DNA from: Candidatus Methanogaster sp. UBA203
Lineage (GTDB): Archaea > Halobacteriota > Methanosarcinia > Methanosarcinales > Methanogasteraceae
Assembly (NCBI GenBank): GCA_002503595.1
Contig: DASC01000105.1
Span: forward strand, 2,121-10,527
Direction: 5' to 3'
Length of the DNA stretch: 8,407 bases
Shown here: piece by piece, positions 1 through 5,451 of the stretch
Numbering within the stretch: position 1 is the first letter of the stretch
Layout of the letters: each line of letters opens with the position of its first letter
Position numbers and translations under genes: made by a program
Notes under the pieces: model-generated
Databases searched by the model: none
What the model was told of the DNA's origin: nothing
What the model saw: the letters and a program-made list of their open reading frames with translations, nothing else

Positions 1-830
1 AATATATCACAGAAGATCTCAGTATCACAATCAATCCGGATATCGAGTCCCATCAGGGTCTGAGCACATATATGGAGATACATGCCCCTATCACTGGTCT
101 TGAGATCCGACCGGAGACCCCGGCAGAATTCGTTGTCACTCTCAGAAGTAGATACGACCAGCGAATATCCTTGAATCTGAAGGCACTGGAGATACCAGAG
201 AACTGGGATGTGGAATTCCTCTCTGTTGAGGATGAGGATGTGAGAATAACCACGCTGGAGATGCCGCCTGGAGGCGAGCAGCAATTGGAGGTCAGGGTAA
301 GACCCACAACAAATGCGAGTGATGGAATCTATCCGGTGATCGTGGGCGCTCTCCTCGATGACGGCAGGAGCATATCGCAGAAGCTGGAGGTTGTGATCAA
401 CGAGGGTATAGAGAAGAGCCAGATACTCAGCATATATCCGAGTTACAGCGAGGTAACGCTCAATCCGGGAAGTTCCACCGAGGTACGGGTAAATATCAGG
501 AACAACTGGGATGAACCACTGAGCAACGTGCAACTTGAGGTGCAGGACGTAAGCGGCATCAGAACCGAGATCAGGAGCTTTGGGACGATTGAAGAACTGG
601 AACCCGGCGAATCCAGAACGATACCGGTCGAGATCACTGCACGGGCAGACGCCGGAAGCGGGGTAAAGGAGATATTCATGCGGGCAAAGAGCAGTGACAT
701 CCAGAGCGAGGAGAAGAGTATCATGGTGGATGTCAAGAAATCGAGCGGCAGCGGATTCATTGGCATTGGGCTGGTCGTGCTTGCGATCCTCGTTCTTGCA
801 GTAATGATTCGTAAGTTCGGGAGACGATAG
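1..830 (+). CDS. NEW3-domain membrane protein, C-terminal part (cut by left edge)
   Basis: The reading frame is open to the left edge (first full codon at 3), so the ATG at 72 is probably internal and the true start lies upstream. Counting from that ATG, two beta-rich modules are visible: residues about 1-110, with a segment close to 'EIPENWDVEFL' and a 'MPPGG' turn, and residues about 118-222, with 'LNPGSSTEVRVNIRNNWDEP'. Both fit the NPCBM-associated NEW3 / COG1470 type of Ig-like extracytoplasmic domain. A single helix at about 232-248 is followed by a basic end (RKFGRR), giving an outside-facing protein with a short cytoplasmic tail. Only 2 bases separate its stop from the ABC ATPase, so they are very likely co-transcribed. 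In archaea such proteins commonly accompany ABC-2-type ATPases and permeases. The substrate is unknown. No catalytic residues are apparent. The family call is fairly sure; the role is inference. Confidence 0.85.
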   Translation, partial: YITEDLSITINPDIESHQGLSTYMEIHAPITGLEIRPETPAEFVVTLRSRYDQRISLNLKALEIPENWDVEFLSVEDEDVRITTLEMPPGGEQQLEVRVRPTTNASDGIYPVIVGALLDDGRSISQKLEVVINEGIEKSQILSIYPSYSEVTLNPGSSTEVRVNIRNNWDEPLSNVQLEVQDVSGIRTEIRSFGTIEELEPGESRTIPVEITARADAGSGVKEIFMRAKSSDIQSEEKSIMVDVKKSSGSGFIGIGLVVLAILVLAVMIRKFGRR

Positions 831-832
831 TT

Positions 833-1774
833 ATGGAAACGATGATTGAAACAAAAGAACTTACCAAATCCTTTGGTAAGGAGAACGAGATCGTGGCGGT
901 GGATTCGCTAACGCTTCAAGTGGATGCTGGTGAGGTCTTTGGATTCGTCGGTCCGAATGGTGCTGGCAAGACCACCACCATGAAGATGTTAATCGGGCTC
1001 CTGGAGCCGAGTTCCGGATCGGGCAGGGTTGCGGGATTTGACATCGTGCGGGAAGTAATCAGGATAAGGGAGGTCACTGGCGTGCTTCCGGAACCAGCCG
1101 GGTATTATGACAACCTTACGGCAAGACAGAATCTCAGATTCTACGGCAAACTTTATGATATCGAAGAAAAACGTAGAGAGGAGAGAGTCGTTGAGTTGCT
1201 CGAACTCGTTGGACTGGGACATGCCATTGATCAGAAGATCGGCGGCTTCTCGACAGGTATGCTCAAGCGATTCGGTCTGGCTCAGGCACTGATAAACGAG
1301 CCGAGTATCCTGTTCCTGGATGAGCCAACAAGCGGCATAGATCCTCTGGGAGCGCAGGAGATGCGGGATCTGGTCAGGAGACTTAAGCTGGAACGGGGTG
1401 TTACCGTTTTCTTGAGTTCGCATTCGATGACCGAGGTTGAGGAGATATGCGACAGGATCGGTGTGATATCGAGAGGAAGATTGATAGCGGTGGGTACTGT
1501 GGAAGAACTCAGGGATAAGGTGCGGGAGAAAGAGGGGGTTAGATATGTACTGGAGGTGTCTGGCATGGCTGCCGATGAGATTATTGGGGCACTGGAGCAT
1601 ATCGGAAGCGTGCACTCGGTTGAGGTTTCGGATGGCGGGATACGGCTGCTGGCGGATAAGGATGCGCGTATGGAGATCGCTGAGGTCGTGAAACGCTCTG
1701 GCGGTGCTGTGTCAAAGTTCGAGGAGGAGAGGATGGATCTTCAGCGGGTGTTTTTGAGGTTGATCGGGGCATGA
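833..1774 (+). CDS. ABC-2-type transporter ATP-binding protein
   Basis: 313 aa, the usual size for a CcmA/NatA-like ATPase. Visible motifs: Walker A GPNGAGKTT (40-48); a Q-loop region in which the usual Gln appears replaced by Glu ('VLPEPAGYYDNLT', 84-96); signature FSTGM (139-143) in place of LSGGQ, as is common in this subfamily; Walker B plus D-loop 'ILFLDEPTSGIDP' (159-171); and switch His 197. After about residue 225 comes the C-terminal extension typical of the DrrA/NatA type. It would power export or an envelope process together with a membrane permease. A second ATG at 842 would give the common start MIETKELTKSFG; the ATG at 833 is also possible, with GGGAG at 819-823 upstream. It follows the NEW3 gene by 2 bases. 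The permease expected downstream is missing (see the remnant at 1776). The ATPase itself shows no damage. Confidence 0.95.
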   Translation: METMIETKELTKSFGKENEIVAVDSLTLQVDAGEVFGFVGPNGAGKTTTMKMLIGLLEPSSGSGRVAGFDIVREVIRIREVTGVLPEPAGYYDNLTARQNLRFYGKLYDIEEKRREERVVELLELVGLGHAIDQKIGGFSTGMLKRFGLAQALINEPSILFLDEPTSGIDPLGAQEMRDLVRRLKLERGVTVFLSSHSMTEVEEICDRIGVISRGRLIAVGTVEELRDKVREKEGVRYVLEVSGMAADEIIGALEHIGSVHSVEVSDGGIRLLADKDARMEIAEVVKRSGGAVSKFEEERMDLQRVFLRLIGA

Positions 1775-1775
1775 G

Positions 1776-1847
1776 GTGATTTCTGGGCAGATTACCGATA
1801 GGAAAGAGTTGTCCGCGTTCATAATGCAGAAGAAGCGACTGGATTAG
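1776..1847 (+). pseudogene. Possible remnant of an ABC-2 permease N-terminus
   Basis: The ATPase stop is embedded in ATGA followed by GAGGTGAT (1773-1780), a strong archaeal Shine-Dalgarno sequence, as if a gene should begin here. The ATG of that ATGA opens only a two-codon frame. A GTG at 1776 gives 23 codons containing 'QITDRKELSAFIMQKKRL', which resembles the N-terminus of ABC-2 permeases (a basic amphipathic 'KE...KR' stretch before the first membrane helix). It then hits TAG, and no hydrophobic segment follows. No reading frame of permease size exists downstream. The most economical reading is a truncated or deleted permease gene. The resemblance is short, and chance cannot be excluded. 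Confidence 0.3.
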
Positions 1848-1897
1848 CCGTTGAATACGAGAATACAGTAATCTGGTAGATTGCATTCAGGCGATAA
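1802..1897 (+). pseudogene. Possible decayed 3' end of a wHTH regulator gene
   Basis: One frame through this stretch reads 'TGLAVEYEN', then a TAG at 1877, then 'IAFRR' and TAA (1895-1897). The intact membrane regulator at 5452-5952 ends with 'KGLIVRYHN ... ADSFKR' and TGA. The two DNA ends match at 27 of 31 positions (1886-1916 against 5941-5971), and the stop codons sit at the same place. The similarity further upstream is only at protein level and needs an indel. It may be a decayed paralogue of that regulator, or merely a shared 3' element. Confidence 0.25.
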
Positions 1898-1916
1898 CTG
1901 CAAATCGTTTCGTAGT
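1886..1916 (+). repeat. 31-bp near-repeat, copy 1
   Basis: This stretch differs from 5941-5971 at four positions. The shared core is ACTGCAAATCG followed by TTCGT one base later. This copy lies in non-coding DNA between the ABC ATPase and the SIMPL gene. The match continues about 19 bases past the aligned stop codons, so it is not explained by protein conservation alone. Confidence 0.6.
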
Positions 1917-1931
1917 TTAAGTAAAACTTAA
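1917..1931. promoter_or_regulatory. AT-rich inverted repeat, possible operator or TATA region
   Basis: TTAAGT-AAA-ACTTAA is a perfect 6-bp inverted repeat with a 3-bp spacer. It overlaps TATA-like DNA (TTTAAGTA at 1916-1923) about 90 bases upstream of the SIMPL gene. A TATA box here would put the start of transcription near 1946, leaving a leader of about 65 bases. A factor-binding site or a core promoter are both possible; the call rests on symmetry and composition only. Confidence 0.3.
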
Positions 1932-1957
1932 TAGACACTCCATTAAACGCTTGACAG

Positions 1958-1986
1958 GAACTGAATTAAGAAGCGACAGTCAGTTC
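1958..1986. repeat. 7-bp inverted repeat upstream of the SIMPL operon
   Basis: GAACTGA (1958-1964) and TCAGTTC (1980-1986) are exact reverse complements separated by 15 bases. The repeat ends 14 bases before the Shine-Dalgarno of the SIMPL gene (GGAGG, 2001-2005). It could form a hairpin in the 5' leader or be a dyad operator. No T-run follows, so it is not an obvious terminator. Confidence 0.35.
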
Positions 1987-2012
1987 TCATAAAAAATGAA
2001 GGAGGACATAAC

Positions 2013-2804
2013 ATGAACAACAGAACAAAATGGATAACCGTATTCATGCTCGCATGCCTCGTGATCTCGGCTGGGCTCGCCTCGGCAGGATTCTGGGGCT
2101 CGGATACGTCCGAAATGCAGCAGAAGAAAGTGATCACCGTGTCCGGCTACGGCACTGTTGACACATATCCTGACGAGGCTGTGCTCAGGCTCGCGGTGGT
2201 GACGCAGGCAGAGGATGCGAAGAACGCATCCGAAGAGAACGTCAAGAAGATGGATGCAGTGCTTGCCGCACTTTACGAGATCGGGATACCGGAGGATGAT
2301 GCCGTAACATCCGGTTATCGGGTGTGGCCACAGTACAGCTGGAGGGATGAGGAACAGCAACTTACCGGCTTTCAGGTGCGCAACTCGCTGACCGTAACAG
2401 TCAGGGACATCGAGAAGATTGGAGATGTGATCGATGCCGCGCTTTCCGCAGGAGCAAACGAGATCAATGACGTGACATTCACGGTGAGTGATGACCGGCA
2501 GGCAGAACTCAAGAGTGAAGCCATCGCAGATGCAGTTGCGAAAGCAATGGCGGACGCATCGTCTGTTGCTAAGGCGATGGATGTAGCGATCATGGGTCCG
2601 GTTGAGATATCGACCACCGGATCGCAGTTTTCGCCGTACAGGATGCACATGGACTACGATACTGGCTACAGAAGCGGAGGGGTGATGGTAACTCCTGAAG
2701 GGATGCCAGTTCCAATGCCGACTCCCGCGGCTGCACCTCCGCAGATCCAGCCAGGAGACGTGACGGTCTCGGCGCAGGTGACTGTGGTGTACGAGTTCAG
2801 GTGA
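2013..2804 (+). CDS. SIMPL-domain (DUF541) exported protein
   Basis: 263 aa. The ATG lies 7 bases after a strong Shine-Dalgarno (GGAGG, 2001-2005). Residues 1-25 form a signal peptide (basic start, hydrophobic 8-22, ASA cleavage site). Residues 39-203 match the SIMPL/DUF541 family (COG2968): the opening 'ITVSGYGTVDTYPDEAVLRL' (41-60), a helix with 'ENVKKMDAVLAAL', the 'GIPEDDAVTSGYRVWPQY' segment, and the 'AIADAVAKAMADASSVAKAM' helix (170-189). A Pro/Met-rich linker (227-247) precedes a last strand ending VVYEFR. Bacterial members are periplasmic or outer-membrane proteins that form oligomeric shells; the function in archaea is unclear. It is the first gene of a likely operon, with only 17 bases to the next gene. 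Inverted repeats upstream may regulate it. The family call is firm; the role is unknown. Confidence 0.93.
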   Translation: MNNRTKWITVFMLACLVISAGLASAGFWGSDTSEMQQKKVITVSGYGTVDTYPDEAVLRLAVVTQAEDAKNASEENVKKMDAVLAALYEIGIPEDDAVTSGYRVWPQYSWRDEEQQLTGFQVRNSLTVTVRDIEKIGDVIDAALSAGANEINDVTFTVSDDRQAELKSEAIADAVAKAMADASSVAKAMDVAIMGPVEISTTGSQFSPYRMHMDYDTGYRSGGVMVTPEGMPVPMPTPAAAPPQIQPGDVTVSAQVTVVYEFR

Positions 2805-2821
2805 ATACAGAGGCGTAGAAG

Positions 2822-3151
2822 ATGATGCAGGTCAATAGGAAGTATGTTTTATGGATTCTGGTGTTCGTAGCAGCATCACTGATCACAGTACTGTTTCTTG
2901 GTCCGGCTGGGATTGGCGTGTCAGAACTTCTTTTTGTCATCGCAAGTCTGCTCTTCTACGCCGTACCGATCACAATAGTAGTTTATGTGATTAGTTTAGT
3001 CAAACGATACGTCGATTGCAAGGTGATGGAATCAGAGCGGGCTGCAGATATGGATACGAAGATGGAACTGCTGGAGCAGCAAATCGAGCGAATAGAGAGT
3101 AAGGTGGATAAGATTGCTGAAAATCGTGGAGCGCAGTTAAGTAAAGACTGA
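2822..3151 (+). CDS. Small two-helix membrane protein with coiled-coil tail
   Basis: 109 aa, not assigned to a named family. Two hydrophobic segments are seen (about 9-28 and 35-60), followed by 'VKRYVD' and a charged helical tail (about 67-100) with heptad-like spacing in 'MELLEQQIERIESKVDKIAE'. By the positive-inside rule the tail is cytoplasmic, and it likely dimerises or binds a partner. The start is ATGATG at 2822; either ATG could be used, and the upstream GAGGCG is only a weak ribosome site. That weakness, with 17 bases to the preceding stop, suggests translation coupled to the SIMPL gene. The next gene starts 25 bases after its stop. A scaffolding or regulatory role for the exported neighbours is possible but unproven. 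Confidence 0.75.
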   Translation: MMQVNRKYVLWILVFVAASLITVLFLGPAGIGVSELLFVIASLLFYAVPITIVVYVISLVKRYVDCKVMESERAADMDTKMELLEQQIERIESKVDKIAENRGAQLSKD

Positions 3152-3176
3152 TTTGAGGGCGGATGAGGTGATATGA

Positions 3177-4442
3177 GTGAAAAAGAGAATAGCACACGGA
3201 CTTGGAGTATTGGTGATTCTTGGGATTCTGATTCTATCAGGCACAGCATCAGCATGTGTAAACCCAACCGACTCGTTTGCAACCGAGGTTTTATTGAACA
3301 AGCCCGGGGTTTCATACAATCTGTCCGGAATAATCGAATCAGATGACGTTATCGTCAAAACAAAGGAAGTTCCGGTTCTTGAAACCGGACAGCCAGAGGG
3401 AGTGCCGACACCGCAGGCGATTATGATTCCGGAGAATAACAGCACAGTGATGATAGGAACCGCAACAGGAGAGCCAATTGAAACACGAACCGAACTCGAT
3501 CGAATCATCTATCGCTCGCATTACAATCCGAATGTTGCGGTGATCCTTTCGGATAGAGTTCCCAACTATAATGAGGGGGAATGGGGCGATGCCAGGCACA
3601 TTTCGGTAAAAATCCAGATCCCAACAAAAGACGTGCACAGAAGCATGCCATATATCGGAATCGGACTGACTGAAGACGTATATACTGCTGCGCTTGATAT
3701 CGAAGCTTGTGCAGATATTGGCTGGGATTTCGAGGTATCCGGAAGTGGAAGCTGGACTACAGATGATGGTGAACGCCGCACCATGAGATCGTATTTGCTC
3801 AGAAAAGGCGATATCCGGATCAATGTTATGCCTGCTGATAGGACCTCACTGGAAGAGACCGTGATCAGTGTGGCTGTAAACGATGCAAAGTCCCTGAGTG
3901 AAGGTGCAAAAGACGAGATCACAGATGTTCTGGTCGCAATCGGGTTTTTTGAATCGACAGACATAATCGATGATACGGCAATCATATCAAATATCAGGGA
4001 ATGGGGTGACCTTGAATCTGCTATCGGTGTTGCTGCCGACGATTTCGATTTCGGCGCTGCCATGAAGACAGAACTTGAGCATCTCAGAGGCGTTGGTGTG
4101 ATTGTAGGATTGACTGATACGGATGTTGACGAAATCGCATCTGCCCCTGTACGCGGAGCTGCTGGTTTCAATTCAAGGATCGTTTATGAAGACGGTGAAT
4201 GGATACCGTATCGTGAAACAGGGAATCCGATACTGATGAAACTTGCCGACTGCGGCGGATTTCCGATCACAGTACTGCCAGGTGAGACTGCGTCACCTGC
4301 ACCCACGGAATCGACAACACACGCACCTGCGCCAGATCATACACCCGCTCATACGGTGCCAGCATTCACAGCGTTTGCTGCGATCGCGGGAGTGCTGGCG
4401 GTCGTGTATGCGAGGCGGCGCGGTGACGGAGGTGAGCGATAA
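3177..4442 (+). CDS. Exported protein with PGF-CTERM-like sorting tail
   Basis: 421 aa with a GTG start at 3177. The site GAGGTG (3165-3170), 6 bases ahead, fixes this start. Residues 1-26 form a signal peptide (KKR, hydrophobic 9-21, ASA before Cys 27; Cys 27 makes lipidation conceivable, but the lipobox is weak). The large central part (about 28-368) is not recognised. It has a beta-rich 'HISVKIQIPT' section, 'DDGERRTMRSYLLRKGDIRI', a helical section (237-300), and cysteines 178 and 359. A Thr/Pro/Ala/His-rich linker (370-393) is followed by VPAFTAFAAIAGVLAVVY and ARRR (394-415). That layout (low-complexity linker, short motif, helix, basic cluster) fits archaeosortase A substrates, with PAF in place of PGF. 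It is the third gene of the envelope operon. The mature protein is probably on the cell surface. Confidence 0.85.
   Translation: MKKRIAHGLGVLVILGILILSGTASACVNPTDSFATEVLLNKPGVSYNLSGIIESDDVIVKTKEVPVLETGQPEGVPTPQAIMIPENNSTVMIGTATGEPIETRTELDRIIYRSHYNPNVAVILSDRVPNYNEGEWGDARHISVKIQIPTKDVHRSMPYIGIGLTEDVYTAALDIEACADIGWDFEVSGSGSWTTDDGERRTMRSYLLRKGDIRINVMPADRTSLEETVISVAVNDAKSLSEGAKDEITDVLVAIGFFESTDIIDDTAIISNIREWGDLESAIGVAADDFDFGAAMKTELEHLRGVGVIVGLTDTDVDEIASAPVRGAAGFNSRIVYEDGEWIPYRETGNPILMKLADCGGFPITVLPGETASPAPTESTTHAPAPDHTPAHTVPAFTAFAAIAGVLAVVYARRRGDGGER
4428..4435 (+). promoter_or_regulatory. Perfect Shine-Dalgarno inside the end of the upstream gene
   Basis: GGAGGTGA lies within the last codons of the exported-protein gene, 7 bases before an ATG at 4443 that directly abuts that gene's TAA (4440-4442). 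Strength and spacing equal those of the gene at 4709, so a gene is, or was, translated from 4443. The frame from that ATG lasts only 14 codons. Confidence 0.45.
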
Positions 4443-4605
4443 ATGGTGAAACTGTGCGGCTGTGAAAAATGCGCTCATCGTCTTTAAAGATAAGAGATTC
4501 CTGCAATTTGGTTTATTTGTAAGTCCAAAGGGTTTCAAAGGATTTTTGGTAAGTATCTCACTTATTCCAGTTTATGGGATCGTTTATTCCATTTTTCGGG
4601 ATTAA
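4443..4605 (+). pseudogene. Possible frameshifted small membrane-protein gene
   Basis: From the ATG at 4443, behind a perfect Shine-Dalgarno, the frame reads 14 aa (MVKLCGCEKCAHRL) and stops at 4485-4487. The next frame is open from 4450 to the TAA at 4603-4605, with a GTG at 4462. It encodes 47 aa, including 'FKDKRFLQFGLFVSPKGFKG' and then 'SISLIPVYGIVYSIFRD', a small hydrophobic and basic protein. One base fewer in the A5 run at 4465-4469 would join the two into a 53-aa protein. It may be a true decayed gene, a sequencing error, a frameshift signal, or two unrelated frames. The protein matches no family I recognise, and AT-rich DNA can yield such sequences by chance. Confidence 0.3.
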
Positions 4606-4642
4606 CTTCCAGATTACATACTTGAGTTGTTCCAGCCACGTG

Positions 4643-4648
4643 TATATT
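4643..4648 (+). promoter_or_regulatory. Candidate TATA box for the Cys-rich protein gene
   Basis: TATATT stands out in otherwise mixed sequence. A start of transcription about 26 bases beyond its centre falls near 4670, giving a leader of about 40 bases that contains the strong GGAGGTGA site at 4694-4701. The evidence is position and composition only. Confidence 0.35.
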
Positions 4649-4668
4649 GAGCACCGAGGAGGGGCGCG

Positions 4669-4701
4669 ATGATAGAAGTACCCAATGTAAAAAGGAGGTG
4701 A
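4669..4701 (+). other. Possible 10-aa leader ORF overlapping the downstream Shine-Dalgarno
   Basis: The ATG at 4669 follows GAGGAGGGG (4656-4664) and encodes MIEVPNVKRR. Its TGA (4699-4701) is part of the GGAGGTGA Shine-Dalgarno (4694-4701) of the next gene. Translation of this leader would place a terminating ribosome on that site. If transcription starts near 4670, as the TATA box suggests, the leader's own ribosome site would not be in the message, so the ORF may be chance. Confidence 0.2.
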
Positions 4702-4708
4702 AAAGAAG

Positions 4709-5329
4709 ATGGATAAGAAAATGTTTGCAGTGGTCATGGTCGCGTTGTTTGTAGCCGTGTGCTTTGCAACCAACGGTTTTGCAGCTAACGTGAGTGCAAC
4801 TGCAGACGAGAATCCCGCAACTGGGGCTGACACACCAACAATTGTGTTTGCGAGAGAAGGTCTCGAAGTAACAGGCGAAACGATGATAAACGGAACGCCT
4901 GTTAGAGAACTCACAATAACCGTGCTAAACGAGACAACACTGGAATTCGATGAAGAGAGTAAAAGCTTTTCGATAGATGGCGGCTACCTCGTCATCGATG
5001 AGTGCGCAAGCGATAAATGCGTTGCAAAAGCATACAGTGGCACTTTGTCAGGTGTGCCGTCAGGCGGGTTAAACGTTCAAGTCAACATAGACTACACATA
5101 CAAAGATTGTGACAGTATCTGTGGCGGATATGCGCGTTTCAATCTGAATGTGCCGCAAGGTGGCTCAGACTCCAGGACCATATATGACGCATGTGGACCT
5201 GATAATAGCGCAAGTGGTACTCTGTCTGCCTCGTTTACCGCATATCCGGGACAAACGTATAGATTCCCGATATCGTGCGTGCGAGACGACTGTTGTAGTG
5301 CTAGCGACACTGGGGACATATTTACCTGA
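4709..5329 (+). CDS. Secreted eight-cysteine protein
   Basis: 206 aa. The start is set by GGAGGTGA (4694-4701), 7 bases upstream. Residues 1-25 form a signal peptide (DKK, hydrophobic 6-20, cleavage near GFA-A). The mature chain (about 180 aa) has no anchor or sorting tail, so it is probably released or held by partners. It carries eight cysteines (99, 104, 134, 138, 162, 190, 195, 196), enough for four disulfides, grouped as CxxxxC, CxxxC, C, and C followed by CC. The sequence is rich in Thr, Ser, Gly and Asp and looks beta-stranded ('LNVQVNIDYTYKD', 'TLSASFTAYPGQTYRFPISC'). I do not recognise the family. A clear hairpin terminator follows, so it may be a single-gene transcript. The membrane-anchored wHTH gene downstream is a possible regulator. 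Strong translation signals suggest high expression. Confidence 0.85.
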   Translation: MDKKMFAVVMVALFVAVCFATNGFAANVSATADENPATGADTPTIVFAREGLEVTGETMINGTPVRELTITVLNETTLEFDEESKSFSIDGGYLVIDECASDKCVAKAYSGTLSGVPSGGLNVQVNIDYTYKDCDSICGGYARFNLNVPQGGSDSRTIYDACGPDNSASGTLSASFTAYPGQTYRFPISCVRDDCCSASDTGDIFT

Positions 5330-5341
5330 ACGAGATACGTT

Positions 5342-5371
5342 AAGAGCCATAACGGCTCTTTTCTATTTTTT
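5342..5371 (+). terminator. Hairpin plus T-run terminator
   Basis: AAGAGCC (5342-5348) and GGCTCTT (5354-5360) form a 7-bp stem with a 5-base loop, followed by a T-rich tract including TTTTTT at 5366-5371. It begins 12 bases after the stop of the Cys-rich protein gene. The shape is that of a bacterial intrinsic terminator; in archaea the T-tract alone would also end transcription. A competing smaller hairpin, CGTTA (5338-5342) with TAACG (5350-5354), shares its bases. Confidence 0.75.
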
Positions 5372-5387
5372 GTTAAAAATCTGTTTT

Positions 5388-5397
5388 CATAAAAGTA
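5388..5397 (+). promoter_or_regulatory. Candidate TATA box for the membrane wHTH gene
   Basis: CATAAAAGTA lies in an AT-rich gap about 60 bases before the start at 5452. Transcription would begin near 5418, just downstream of the terminator and about 35 bases ahead of the gene. Several other A/T runs nearby make the exact box uncertain. Confidence 0.3.
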
Positions 5398-5451
5398 TCA
5401 AGATAATAATACCAAAAACGATATGTTGAATGTTAAAGAAAACCATTTAGG

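Noticed and set aside
72..74. ATG as the start of the first gene
   Set aside because: The frame is open to the left edge and the upstream codons continue the same beta-rich style, so this ATG is most likely internal.
989..1615. Long minus-strand frame opposite the ABC ATPase
   Set aside because: The plus strand encodes all ABC motifs; the minus frame has no recognisable domain or ribosome site and is a shadow.
4481..4490. Perfect 10-bp palindrome TCTTTAAAGA
   Set aside because: Short AT-rich palindromes are common; it has no clear position relative to a gene start and lies within the possible small ORF.
4558..4914. Minus-strand frame across the start of the Cys-rich protein gene
   Set aside because: It covers the signal peptide region and strong ribosome site of the plus-strand gene, with no supporting signal of its own.
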